NCBI GenBank assembly: GCA_949531795.1
Contig: CATIQX010000108.1
Coordinates: 1-14,635, forward strand
DNA: 14,635 nt
Direction of reading: 5' to 3'
Source: Cryomorphaceae bacterium
Lineage (GTDB): Bacteria; Bacteroidota; Bacteroidia; Flavobacteriales; BACL11
Within the stretch, counting starts at the first letter, position 1. Every line of letters begins with the position of its first letter. This document shows, one piece after another, positions 1-7,141 of this stretch. Under the pieces are notes generated by a model. That model worked only from the letters and a program-made list of their open reading frames with translations. It searched no databases and had not been told where the DNA came from. A program made the translations under genes and the position numbers.

Positions 1-157
1 TATTCTTCATTGCATACTTGTTCATCCAAGTTGTACCTGCTAGTTCGTCCCCATTAAAATAGGCAACTGCAGCTTCTAGAACTTGCTCATATGGGTAAGT
101 TTTTTTGTTTTTTGTTTTTGTGGTAACGTCTTTTGGTTTTTGTGTAATTGTGGTCAT
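1..157 (-). CDS. nrdJ: Adenosylcobalamin-dependent (class II) ribonucleotide reductase, N-terminal fragment
   Basis: Only the first 52 codons are present; the gene runs off the left edge of the window. Class II reductases convert ribonucleotides to deoxyribonucleotides in the cytoplasm using adenosylcobalamin. The fragment starts MTTITQKPK at an ATG (155-157 on the minus strand), has a Lys/Thr-rich leader, and then the recognisable N-terminal block YPYEQVLEAA...YFNGDELAG..WMNKYAMKN. That block resembles the opening of B12-dependent reductases of Bacteroidota, where a YFxGDxLAxxxWxxKYA pattern precedes the ATP-cone/catalytic region. The assignment rests on remembered family similarity over about 35 residues, since no catalytic cysteines lie within the window. 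The start is supported by the homologous block beginning soon after it and by a TAA directly upstream in frame. The gene follows purQ on the same strand after a 201-base gap. Confidence 0.75.
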   Translation of the reverse strand, partial: MTTITQKPKDVTTKTKNKKTYPYEQVLEAAVAYFNGDELAGTTWMNKYAMKN

Positions 158-358
158 TTAGTTTTCAGATTAAAGCTTTTAATTTTTCAGTATTTTTTTA
201 TTGACTACAAGTTTAGAAATATTATTAAAATTCTAACATCATCTCAAAGTCGGTTCTCAACATCTTTTTCAACAATTAGTTAATAAACTAAAGTTGCTAG
301 AGAAAGAAACATTCAATTTAATAATTAAAGGCGGTAAGGTTTTTTATATGTAAAGAAA
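158..358. other. Intergenic region between purQ and nrdJ with repeated TGTTGAnAA motifs
   Basis: This 201-base AT-rich gap is the leader of nrdJ (minus strand). I see no clear hairpin terminator for purQ. Read on the minus strand it carries two similar 9-mers, TGTTGAAAA (266-274) and TGTTGAGAA (254-262), with a period of 12 bases. Each differs at two positions from the bacterial DnaA box TGTGNATAA. A weak -7-like TAAACTTG lies at 208-215 on the minus strand (one mismatch to TAnnTTTG). A 6-bp inverted repeat TTAGAA/TTCTAA lies at 213-218 and 231-236. No B12 riboswitch fold was recognised. A regulatory role for any of these is inference. Confidence 0.35.
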
Positions 359-1048
359 CTAGGGAAGAATTACAGTTAAAATGCTTTCGAATAAAGTAAG
401 GCCATCTTGATTATTTAGTTCTTTGTCAGCTGATCTTTCAGGGTGGGGCATCATTCCAAAAACATTTCTATTAAGATTACAAACGCCAGCAATATTTAAT
501 AAAGATCCATTAGGATTTGCGTCATTTGTAATATTCCCTTTTTCATCACAGTACTTAAATAAAATCTGATCATTTTTAATTAAAGATTTCATTGTCTTTT
601 CATCAGCAAAGTATTTTCCTTCACCATGAGCGATTGGAATTGTTATTACCTTTTCAGTATATTGATTTGTAACTAAAGTATTTTTTGTTCCAGCTTTTAA
701 ATAGGTATTTTTACATATAAATTTATGGCTATCATTGTGCAATAGCGCTCCTGGTAATAATCCGCTTTCTGTTAAAATTTGGAACCCATTACAGACACCC
801 ATTACATAACCTCCAGCATTTGCAAAGCCAATAACCTCTGTCATAATGGGAGAGAATTTAGCAATTGCACCTGATCTCAGATAATCTCCAAAAGAGAATC
901 CTCCAGGTAAAATGATAAAATCACACTCTTGTAAATTAGTGTCTTTATGCCAGAGTTTCACTACTTCTTGCTTCATAATAGTCTCTAAGACATAAACCAT
1001 GTCCATATCGCAATTAGAGCCGGGGAAAACAACTACGCCAAATTTCAT
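359..1048 (-). CDS. purQ: Phosphoribosylformylglycinamidine synthase subunit PurQ (glutaminase)
   Basis: PurQ is the class I glutamine amidotransferase subunit of FGAM synthase. It releases ammonia from glutamine for step four of purine synthesis, working with the PurL and PurS subunits in the cytoplasm. The 229-residue protein is the normal length for a stand-alone PurQ. It opens KFGVVVFPGSNCD, has the oxyanion strand LPGGFSFGDYLR near residues 48-58, the nucleophile Cys86 in GVCNGFQ, and the His202/Glu204 pair in MPHPER. All three members of the triad are therefore present. It starts with ATG 31 bases after the stop of the DUF6427 gene on the same strand, so co-transcription is plausible. 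A separate PurQ implies that the organism uses the split PurS/PurL/PurQ enzyme rather than the long fused PurL; the other subunits are not in this window. Confidence 0.95.
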   Translation of the reverse strand: MKFGVVVFPGSNCDMDMVYVLETIMKQEVVKLWHKDTNLQECDFIILPGGFSFGDYLRSGAIAKFSPIMTEVIGFANAGGYVMGVCNGFQILTESGLLPGALLHNDSHKFICKNTYLKAGTKNTLVTNQYTEKVITIPIAHGEGKYFADEKTMKSLIKNDQILFKYCDEKGNITNDANPNGSLLNIAGVCNLNRNVFGMMPHPERSADKELNNQDGLTLFESILTVILP

Positions 1049-1079
1049 AATATTATTTTTAATTTGACAAATTTACACA

Positions 1080-2012
1080 TTATAACACAACCGAGTACCT
1101 ACAATAGACGGAAGAAATTATGAAAAGTAAAAATAAAAAATTACCAATTTTCTTATTCTTTGTGTAGGTGAAATAGTTTCCAATTATCACACACAAGGGA
1201 GTCATTAAAAAGTACCATGACTTGAGTCCACCAAAAATAATTAGTAATGTACTTAATAAAAAATAAAAGAAAATGATTAGAAAAGATTTTCTAGATCGAA
1301 TACTTTTTTTGTAGAGCCATTGAAAAAGTTCAATAAATGAAATTAAACTGATAATAATCAATACACTAAGCCAAATTATTTTGGAAATTTTTAATTCATG
1401 TATGTTGGGGAGGCTGATAATTTTTAGTAGTCCAAAATTTGGAAAAATAAAGGTTTTATCAAACAGAAAAGTGTAGACAAAGTAGAAGAGATATGGGGTA
1501 ACAAGACCAATAAAGGATACACATAAATTTCTCCAATTCAAATTACTATAATTAATTCCGCTAATCAAAATAAGGAGAATAAGGAAGAGTAAGTGTGGAG
1601 AAATAAAACTTAAAATAGAGACAATAATGGCTGCGTTAAAAACTTGAGAAAATGGATATTCTTTTTGATAAGTTTCTAAGATGGAATTTAAAAAAAAAAG
1701 TAAAAAAAAAGAAATTATCCATTCTGAAAAAGTATTTACAAAAGGACTACAAAGCATTATAAATACAAACCCAATTACAAGGTTATCTTTGCGAATAACA
1801 TTTTTTTCATACACTAAATTGTTGATCCCTAAAGCATTAAATGACGGAATAAGTAGTGCGCATAAAAACACAAAAAAAGGAGATGCCAACTGATGCGAAA
1901 ATATTAACTCAAAAGAGGAGTTAAATAACGGTAAGCAGGTAAATAGTATGCAAAAGACAATAAAAGATATAATTATTGTTGGCCTTGGATTTATAAGGTG
2001 TTTAAGAAACAT
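1080..2012 (-). CDS. DUF6427-like multi-pass membrane protein
   Basis: This is a 310-residue integral membrane protein with about nine or ten hydrophobic segments (roughly residues 12-30, 45-60, 76-92, 97-112, 125-150, 165-185, 210-232, 245-262, 265-280 and 288-303). It is very rich in Ile, Leu, Phe and Ser and has few charges outside short loops. No catalytic motif is visible. Size, composition and position suggest the DUF6427 family, which as I recall is common in flavobacteria and sits beside a DUF6341 small membrane protein and purine or pyrimidine salvage genes. I assign it from that context and overall character, not from a diagnostic motif. It lies between purD and purQ on the same strand, so it may belong to the same transcription unit. 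Its function is unknown; transport or lipid-linked sugar transfer would be guesses. Confidence 0.7.
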   Translation of the reverse strand: MFLKHLINPRPTIIISFIVFCILFTCLPLFNSSFELIFSHQLASPFFVFLCALLIPSFNALGINNLVYEKNVIRKDNLVIGFVFIMLCSPFVNTFSEWIISFFLLFFLNSILETYQKEYPFSQVFNAAIIVSILSFISPHLLFLILLILISGINYSNLNWRNLCVSFIGLVTPYLFYFVYTFLFDKTFIFPNFGLLKIISLPNIHELKISKIIWLSVLIIISLISFIELFQWLYKKSIRSRKSFLIIFFYFLLSTLLIIFGGLKSWYFLMTPLCVIIGNYFTYTKNKKIGNFLFLLFIISSVYCRYSVVL

Positions 2013-2039
2013 TGTATTCTCTAAAAATAGTTAAATTTG
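2012..2039 (+). promoter_or_regulatory. Bacteroidota-type promoter for the DUF6341-like gene
   Basis: A -33 TTG (2012-2014) and a perfect -7 TAAATTTG (2032-2039, consensus TAnnTTTG) are separated by 17 bases. The start codon at 2064 is 24 bases after the -7 element. The -33 TTG overlaps the start codon of the divergent DUF6427 gene by one base. The match is seen directly; promoter activity is inferred. Confidence 0.6.
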
Positions 2040-2063
2040 CATCAGTAAATTAAAACAAAAATT

Positions 2064-2240
2064 ATGAATAAAATATTTTATGCAATAGCAGATTTTTTTG
2101 GTCTGATTTTTAGTGGAGTTGAAGCATTAGGAAACTCAATAAACTATTTATATATTGTTATTATCTTTGCTTTTTTGGTGATATGGATTACTAAAATGCT
2201 TAAGCATAGAAAAGATGGAGAGGAGCATGCTTCATTATAA
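2064..2240 (+). CDS. Small single-pass membrane protein, DUF6341-like (58 aa)
   Basis: This short gene runs from ATG 2064 to TAA 2238-2240 and encodes 58 residues. It starts MNKIFYAIADFFGLIFSGVEAL, has one strong transmembrane segment at about residues 32-47 (LYIVIIFAFLVIWITKML), and ends in a charged tail KHRKDGEEHASL. The pattern of an amphipathic N-terminal helix, one membrane span and a polar tail, together with its place head to head with a DUF6427 gene, fits DUF6341. As I recall that family accompanies DUF6427 in flavobacteria. Supporting evidence that it is real: a well-formed promoter 24 bases upstream and a 52-base divergent region that has no other purpose. Its stop interlocks with the purD stop on the other strand within the palindrome TTATAA. 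No function is known; it may be a partner of the DUF6427 membrane protein. Confidence 0.75.
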   Translation: MNKIFYAIADFFGLIFSGVEALGNSINYLYIVIIFAFLVIWITKMLKHRKDGEEHASL

Positions 2241-3506
2241 ATCAAAGCCAATATCTTTACGGAAGTACTTACCTTCAAAATCTATTTTTTCTGCACTTTC
2301 ATATGATTTTTGAAGCGCATTGTTCATATTTTCTCCGAACGAAGTTATGGCAATAACTCTCCCTCCATTTGTTTTTACTGTTTCTCCCTCTTGTTTTGTT
2401 CCTGCATGGAATACAATACTATCGCTTACTTTTTTAATTCCTGTAATTTCTTTCCCTTTTTCATAAGTTTCAGGATAACCTCCTGAAACCAACATTACTG
2501 TTGTTGCTACTTCTTCCGTTATTTCTAAGTCCTTTTCACTAAAAGTTCCATCTTTAATTCCATTTAAAAGATTAAGTAAATCTGATTTTATTCTAGGTAT
2601 AACAACTTCAGTTTCAGGGTCTCCCATACGCACATTATATTCAATTACTTTAGGTTCTCCCTTTACATTTATTAGCCCAATAAAGATAAATCCCTTATAT
2701 TCAATATTATCTTTTTTTAACCCTTCTATTGTTGGTTTAATAATTTCTCTTTCTACTTTTTCGATGTAGAATCTATCGGCAAATGGTACAGGCGAAATAG
2801 CACCCATCCCTCCAGTATTTAATCCGGTATTTCCTTCACCAATACGCTTATAGTCTTTTGCTGAAGGAAGAATTTTATACGAATCACCATCAGTTAAAAC
2901 AAATACTGAGAGTTCAATTCCCTCTAGAAATTCCTCAATCACTACTTTTGATGATGCTGATCCAAATTTAGCGTCTTTCACCATAGCTTTTAATTCATCT
3001 TTTGCCTTTTGTAGATCATTTAAAATTAGGACTCCCTTACCTGCCGCTAAACCATCTGCTTTTAGTACATAAGGAGCTTCGAGACTTTCCAAGAAGCTAT
3101 ATCCTTCTGCTAAATTATCTTTAGTAAAGGCCTGATAATTTGCTGTAGGGATATCGTGTCTAAACATAAATTCTTTTGCAAACTGTTTACTTCCTTCTAA
3201 TAGGGCTCCTTCTTTTGAGGGGCCGATTAAAGAAATGCCTTTTAACTTTTCATCTTCTTTAAAGAAGTTATAAATACCATTTACTAATGGATCTTCAGGC
3301 CCTACTAAAACTAGCTCAATATTTTCAGTTAGAACAAACTCCTTTATGCTCTGAAAATTATTTACATCAATATTAATATTGGTTCCCACTTGAGCTGTTC
3401 CTGCATTACCTGGAGCAATAAATAATTGATTACATGAACTGCTTTTTGCAATTTTCCATGCAAATGCATGTTCTCTACCCCCACTTCCTAGTATTAATAC
3501 GTTCAT
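2235..3506 (-). CDS. purD: Phosphoribosylamine--glycine ligase (GAR synthetase)
   Basis: PurD joins phosphoribosylamine and glycine with ATP to form GAR, the second step of purine synthesis, in the cytoplasm. The 423 residues are the usual full length. Visible signatures are the N-terminal nucleotide-fold LILGSGGREHA (residues 4-14), the ATP-grasp lysine loop LKADGLAAGKGV (about 148-159), NTGGMGAISPVPF in the middle, and the metal and phosphate-binding EYNVRMGDPETE near residue 290. The start ATG sits 9 bases after the yebC stop, so lepA, yebC and purD form one likely operon. At its 3' end the TAA overlaps the TAA of the opposing DUF6341-like gene, leaving no room for a dedicated terminator. 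Transcription could continue into the DUF6427 gene and purQ, which would place two purine genes in one unit. Confidence 0.97.
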   Translation of the reverse strand: MNVLILGSGGREHAFAWKIAKSSSCNQLFIAPGNAGTAQVGTNINIDVNNFQSIKEFVLTENIELVLVGPEDPLVNGIYNFFKEDEKLKGISLIGPSKEGALLEGSKQFAKEFMFRHDIPTANYQAFTKDNLAEGYSFLESLEAPYVLKADGLAAGKGVLILNDLQKAKDELKAMVKDAKFGSASSKVVIEEFLEGIELSVFVLTDGDSYKILPSAKDYKRIGEGNTGLNTGGMGAISPVPFADRFYIEKVEREIIKPTIEGLKKDNIEYKGFIFIGLINVKGEPKVIEYNVRMGDPETEVVIPRIKSDLLNLLNGIKDGTFSEKDLEITEEVATTVMLVSGGYPETYEKGKEITGIKKVSDSIVFHAGTKQEGETVKTNGGRVIAITSFGENMNNALQKSYESAEKIDFEGKYFRKDIGFDL

Positions 3507-3515
3507 TCTATAATT

Positions 3516-4265
3516 TTATTCGCTATCCATAGCTATTAGGATTTCCTCAGTCAATTCCATGTTATGAAATACTTGTTGGACATCATCATTTTCTTCTAGT
3601 AAATCTAACAACTTTAATACTTTTTCTGATTGTTCTGCATTTATATTTTTAAAATTATTTGGAATTCTTTGTAGATCAGAGTTTATAATTTCAATACCAA
3701 TTTCTTCTAATTTCATTTGCATGTTGTTAAAATCAGCATACTCGCAATAAATAGTTATAGCTTCCTCATCAATTTCTAACTCTTCCAAACCACCATCAAT
3801 AAGCTCCATTTCTAACTCCTCAACATCCATGTGTATATTTTCAGGGTTAAGTGTAAAAACCCCCTTTCTATCAAAGATAAATTCCAACGATCCATTTGTT
3901 CCCATAGCACCATCACACTTGCTAAAACAAGAACGAACATCAGCTACTGTACGATTATTATTATTACTAGCACAATCAACAAAAACAGCAACACCATGTA
4001 CGGCATACCCTTCAAGTGACATTACTTCATAGTTAGCCGTATCCTTACTACTAGCTTTTTTTATTGCACGCAATACATTGTCCTTTGGCATATTGGCTGC
4101 CTTGGCATTCTGCATTATTTGTCTTAGTCTAGAATTTGTATCAGCATCAGGTCCTCCATCCTTTACAGCCATAACAATATCCTTGCCTATTCTAGTAAAA
4201 GTCTTGGCCATTTTCGACCATCTTTTCATTTTTCTAGCTTTCCTGAACTCAAATGCTCTTCCCAT
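3516..4265 (-). CDS. YebC/PmpR family protein (TACO1 family)
   Basis: The 249-residue protein has the family opening MGRAFEFRKARKMKRWSKMAK, followed by KTFTRIGKDIVMAVKDGGPD, NSRLRQIMQNAKAANMPKDN and the central SLEGYAVHGVAVFVDCASNNNNRT block. The C-terminal part is acidic (DGGLEELEIDEE, LLEENDDVQQVFHN). Members of this family were long annotated as transcription regulators. More recent work links the bacterial and mitochondrial (TACO1) proteins to relief of ribosome stalling at proline-rich stretches. The gene starts 10 bases after the lepA stop and ends 9 bases before purD, so the three are probably co-transcribed. Pairing with lepA, another ribosome-acting factor, favours a translation role. 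I leave the gene symbol empty because the family has several subgroups. Confidence 0.95.
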   Translation of the reverse strand: MGRAFEFRKARKMKRWSKMAKTFTRIGKDIVMAVKDGGPDADTNSRLRQIMQNAKAANMPKDNVLRAIKKASSKDTANYEVMSLEGYAVHGVAVFVDCASNNNNRTVADVRSCFSKCDGAMGTNGSLEFIFDRKGVFTLNPENIHMDVEELEMELIDGGLEELEIDEEAITIYCEYADFNNMQMKLEEIGIEIINSDLQRIPNNFKNINAEQSEKVLKLLDLLEENDDVQQVFHNMELTEEILIAMDSE

Positions 4266-4275
4266 AATTTATCGT

Positions 4276-6066
4276 TTAATCATCTAGTTTTAATACAGCC
4301 ATAAAAGCATTTTGTGGAATTTCAACATTACCAACTTGTCGCATTCTTTTCTTTCCTTTTTTCTGTTTTTCTAACAGCTTTCTTTTTCTTGAAATATCAC
4401 CACCATAACATTTTGCAGTTACATCTTTTCTTAGTGCTTTAACTGTTTCCCTTGCAATAATTTTAGAACCAATTGCTGACTGAATGGCTATATCAAATTG
4501 TTGTCTTGGGATTAGCTCTTTTAGTTTAGCACATAACTTTTTCCCTAAAGCATAGGAATTGGCTTTATGTACTAGAGCTGAAAGCGCATCAACAGGATCG
4601 CCATTTAATAGAATATCAAGTTTTGCTAATATTGAAGTTCTATACTCAATTGGGTAATAATCAAATGAAGCATATCCTTTGGAAACTGATTTTAATTTAT
4701 CATAAAAGTCAAACACAATCTCACCCAATGGTATTTCAAAAGTAAGCTCAACCCTGTCGGTTGTTAAATAAACTTGATTTGTTAATTCCCCTCTTTTAGC
4801 AATACAGAGAGTCATCACAGGGCCAATAAAATCAGCTTTTGTAATTATTTGGGCTCTTATAAAAGGTTCTTCGACACTCTCTAAAATACTTGGGTCAGGA
4901 TAGTCGGAAGGATTATGAATTTCTAATTTTTTACCTGCCCTTGTGTAAGCGTAATAAGATACATTAGGAACGGTGGTAATCACAGTCATATTGAATTCGC
5001 GCTCTAATCTTTCTTGAACAATTTCCATATGAAGCATGCCTAAGAAACCACATCTAAATCCAAACCCTAGTGCAACTGATGATTCAGGGGCATAAGTTAA
5101 TGATGCATCATTCAATTGTAATTTATCCATTGAATTTCTTAACTCTTCAAAGTCCTCTGTATCTACAGGGTAAATTCCCGCAAATACCATAGGCTTTACT
5201 TCTTCAAATCCTTTTACTGCTTCAGATGCAGGATTTTCAGCAGTAGTAATTGTATCTCCTACTTTTACTTCTTTTGCATTTTTTATCCCAGATATAATAT
5301 ACCCAACTTCACCCGCTTGCATTGATTTTTTTGGAAATTGTTTAAGTCTTAAAGCTCCAATTTCATCTGCATGATACTCCATATCGGTTGCCATAAATTT
5401 TACTTTTTGACCTTTTTTAATTTCACCATTAATGATTTTAAAATAAGCCTCAATACCTCTAAAAGTATTGTAAACAGAATCAAAAATCATAGCCTGTAAT
5501 GGAGCATTTACATCTCCTTTGGGTTGAGGTACTCTTTCTACAATGGCAGCCAATATCTCCTCAATTCCAATTCCAGTTTTAGCACTTGCAGGAATAATAT
5601 CCTTATCCTCACAGCCAATCAAATCAATAATTTGATCTTTCACCACTTCTGGGTCAGCTGAAGGCAAATCAATTTTATTTAATACCGGTATAATCTCCAG
5701 ATCATGCTCTAAAGCCAAGTAAAGATTAGAAATTGTTTGTGCCTGAATTCCTTGAGCGGCATCAACAATTAATAACGCACCTTCACATGCAGCAATTGAA
5801 CGAGAAACTTCATATGAGAAATCAACATGTCCAGGAGTGTCAATTAAGTTCAGAATATAATCCTCACCTTTATAATTGTACTCCATTTGTATAGCGTGAC
5901 TTTTAATTGTAATCCCTCTTTCTTTTTCGAGGTCCATACTGTCCAGTAATTGCGCTTCAGCCTCTCTTTCAGTTACAGCTCCAGTAAACTCTAAAAGTCG
6001 ATCGGCTAAAGTTGATTTACCATGGTCAATGTGTGCAATAATGCAAAAATTTCTAATTTTCTTCAT
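4276..6066 (-). CDS. lepA: Elongation factor 4 (LepA), ribosome back-translocase GTPase
   Basis: LepA is a ribosome-binding GTPase resembling EF-G, implicated in back-translocation and in initiation or 30S assembly. At 596 residues it is normal length. GTPase motifs appear in order: the P-loop AHIDHGKSTLADRLL (11-25), switch I RGITIKSH (about 50-57), DTPGHVDFSYEVSR (about 77-90), and NKIDLPSADP (about 131-140). The LepA-specific C-terminal domain is complete, with AKCYGGDISRKRKLLEKQKKGKKRM. It begins the lepA-yebC-purD series. The 80 bases before its ATG, shared with the divergent DUF2061 gene, contain TGTATTTG on the minus strand (6093-6100), one mismatch from the TAnnTTTG -7 element, which may be its promoter. 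Nothing in the protein is unusual. Confidence 0.98.
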   Translation of the reverse strand: MKKIRNFCIIAHIDHGKSTLADRLLEFTGAVTEREAEAQLLDSMDLEKERGITIKSHAIQMEYNYKGEDYILNLIDTPGHVDFSYEVSRSIAACEGALLIVDAAQGIQAQTISNLYLALEHDLEIIPVLNKIDLPSADPEVVKDQIIDLIGCEDKDIIPASAKTGIGIEEILAAIVERVPQPKGDVNAPLQAMIFDSVYNTFRGIEAYFKIINGEIKKGQKVKFMATDMEYHADEIGALRLKQFPKKSMQAGEVGYIISGIKNAKEVKVGDTITTAENPASEAVKGFEEVKPMVFAGIYPVDTEDFEELRNSMDKLQLNDASLTYAPESSVALGFGFRCGFLGMLHMEIVQERLEREFNMTVITTVPNVSYYAYTRAGKKLEIHNPSDYPDPSILESVEEPFIRAQIITKADFIGPVMTLCIAKRGELTNQVYLTTDRVELTFEIPLGEIVFDFYDKLKSVSKGYASFDYYPIEYRTSILAKLDILLNGDPVDALSALVHKANSYALGKKLCAKLKELIPRQQFDIAIQSAIGSKIIARETVKALRKDVTAKCYGGDISRKRKLLEKQKKGKKRMRQVGNVEIPQNAFMAVLKLDD

Positions 6067-6128
6067 AAAGAGCGAAAATACATCTTTTCACTCAAATACA
6101 AGCATGTATTTTTAGTCAGATATTATAG

Positions 6129-6136
6129 TATATTTG
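6129..6136 (+). promoter_or_regulatory. -7 element TATATTTG before the DUF2061 gene
   Basis: TATATTTG fits TAnnTTTG exactly and lies 10 bases before the ATG at 6147. No TTG stands at the expected -33 position, so only half of the promoter is clear. If used, the 5' untranslated leader would be only a few bases. Confidence 0.45.
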
Positions 6137-6146
6137 TAATTGGAAA

Positions 6147-6401
6147 ATGAAAAAAATGAATAAGCTTACAATCAGTAAAAGAAGGCATTTCTTGAAGGCT
6201 GTAACTTGGAATTTATTGGCTATGACAATAACATTTTTTATATTGTCAACTTTGCCACCCTATTTCGGATTCGAACCTATTGATAAAAGTTCAGTTGGTT
6301 GGTTGGTGGCTCTTGATAGAGTTGCAAAATTGATATTTTATTATTTTCATGAAAGAACATGGTTCGCATCTAATTTTGGTATATTGAAAAATAAAATTTA
6401 A
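6147..6401 (+). CDS. DUF2061 family membrane protein
   Basis: This 84-residue protein has the DUF2061 pattern: an N-terminal basic stretch SKRRHFLKAVTWNLLAMTITF (the family's R-x-x-x-K-x-x-x-W-R-x-x-A-T-x-x-T-F signature), a short loop, and a second segment ending VAKLIFYYFHERTWF, close to the family's characteristic YxHERxW. Two membrane-spanning helices are likely at about residues 18-36 and 50-68. The function of DUF2061 is unknown; in other bacteria it is sometimes fused or linked to APS kinase or fatty-acid genes. ATG 6147 was chosen as the start; the ATG at 6156 in the same frame is a possible alternative. The stop overlaps that of the opposing rhomboid gene inside the four-base palindrome TTAA (6398-6401). 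It is divergent from lepA. Confidence 0.88.
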   Translation: MKKMNKLTISKRRHFLKAVTWNLLAMTITFFILSTLPPYFGFEPIDKSSVGWLVALDRVAKLIFYYFHERTWFASNFGILKNKI

Positions 6402-7069
6402 TTAGGCTGATCTCTTTCTTTTATTGAATAGTGAAATTTTTGGATATCCTTTTTTAATAATTCTTCTTCTATCTCTTCATCAATTTCCCATTGATATTTT
6501 TTAGTCTTTGGGCCTTCATTTCTGTAAAAGATAGCTACTAAAATTCCAGCTATAAATCCAGCCAAATGTCCTTCCCAAGAAATTGGTTCTTTTGTTGGTA
6601 GCAATCCCCAGATCATAGATCCGTAAAGGAAAATAACTAACATGGAAACTGCTGTTAATCTTGGATTTTTACGAATTATTCCACTCACTAATAGAAATGA
6701 TGCTAAGGCATAAATAAGTCCACTAGCCCCAATATGAAATGATGGGCGCCCTATAACCCAAAGCAAGAAGCCTGAAATAAAATAAAGCCAAATAAAAAGT
6801 TGTGTTGCAATTTTGTGATAAATGGCAAATAACATTCCACCAAGAATAATAATTGGGTAGCTATTGTTTATTAAGTGGGTAAAATCCTTGTGAATAAACG
6901 GAGAAAATAATACACCTTTTAACCCATCAATTGTTTTAGGAAAAACACCATAACGAACAAAGTTGATTTGGAAATTCATTTCAATAATTTTTACCAACCA
7001 CATCATCAGTAAAAAGAGGAGTGGAATAAATAATGTTGAAAGAATTTTCTTTTTATCTGTTGTATTCAT
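6398..7069 (-). CDS. Rhomboid family intramembrane serine protease
   Basis: Rhomboids cleave transmembrane segments of substrates inside the membrane using a Ser-His dyad. Counting from the ATG at 7067-7069 the protein has 223 residues and about six membrane helices. The nucleophile is Ser116 in HIGASGLIYALASF and the base His168 in SWEGHLAGFIAG. Family features before them include HLINNSYPIIILGGMLF (65-81, with the conserved H and N). A soluble charged tail of about 40 residues (from EGPKTKKYQWEIDEEIEEELL) follows the last helix. The reading frame is open upstream to 7117, but the extra 16 residues are not hydrophobic in a family-like manner and would overlap the polA promoter, so I prefer the internal start MNTTDKKK. 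Its gene converges on the DUF2061 gene, with stops overlapping by four bases. Substrates are unknown. Confidence 0.9.
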   Translation of the reverse strand: MNTTDKKKILSTLFIPLLFLLMMWLVKIIEMNFQINFVRYGVFPKTIDGLKGVLFSPFIHKDFTHLINNSYPIIILGGMLFAIYHKIATQLFIWLYFISGFLLWVIGRPSFHIGASGLIYALASFLLVSGIIRKNPRLTAVSMLVIFLYGSMIWGLLPTKEPISWEGHLAGFIAGILVAIFYRNEGPKTKKYQWEIDEEIEEELLKKDIQKFHYSIKERDQPN

Positions 7070-7108
7070 AGGCCTAAAATTAACGCAATAAAAGTAGTAA
7101 ATTACAAA

Positions 7109-7136
7109 TTGATTCAACTATAAAATTGTATTTTTG
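7109..7136 (+). promoter_or_regulatory. Bacteroidota-type promoter for polA, possibly leaderless
   Basis: TTG at 7109-7111 and TATTTTTG at 7129-7136 match the -33 and TAnnTTTG -7 elements with a 17-base spacer, the same spacing as the promoter at 2012-2039. The polA ATG at 7142 is only 5 bases after the -7 element. Transcription would therefore begin at or very near the start codon and give a leaderless or nearly leaderless mRNA. The motif is seen; the transcript start is inferred. Confidence 0.6.
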
Positions 7137-7141
7137 AGAAT

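Noticed and set aside
83..283. Plus-strand open frame of 66 codons
   Set aside because: It lies antisense to the nrdJ start and leader, is low in complexity (Phe, Cys, Val from T-rich DNA) and has no promoter or family features.
158..358. Cobalamin riboswitch before the B12-dependent reductase
   Set aside because: The leader is short and AT-rich, and I could not find a B12-box-like or multi-helix conserved core.
2196..2207. Perfect palindrome ATGCTTAAGCAT as a possible terminator of the small plus-strand gene
   Set aside because: It has no loop, lies inside the coding sequence and is followed by no T run.
7070..7117. N-terminal extension of the rhomboid protein by 16 residues
   Set aside because: The extension overlaps the polA promoter and adds nothing family-like; the internal ATG at 7067-7069 fits better.
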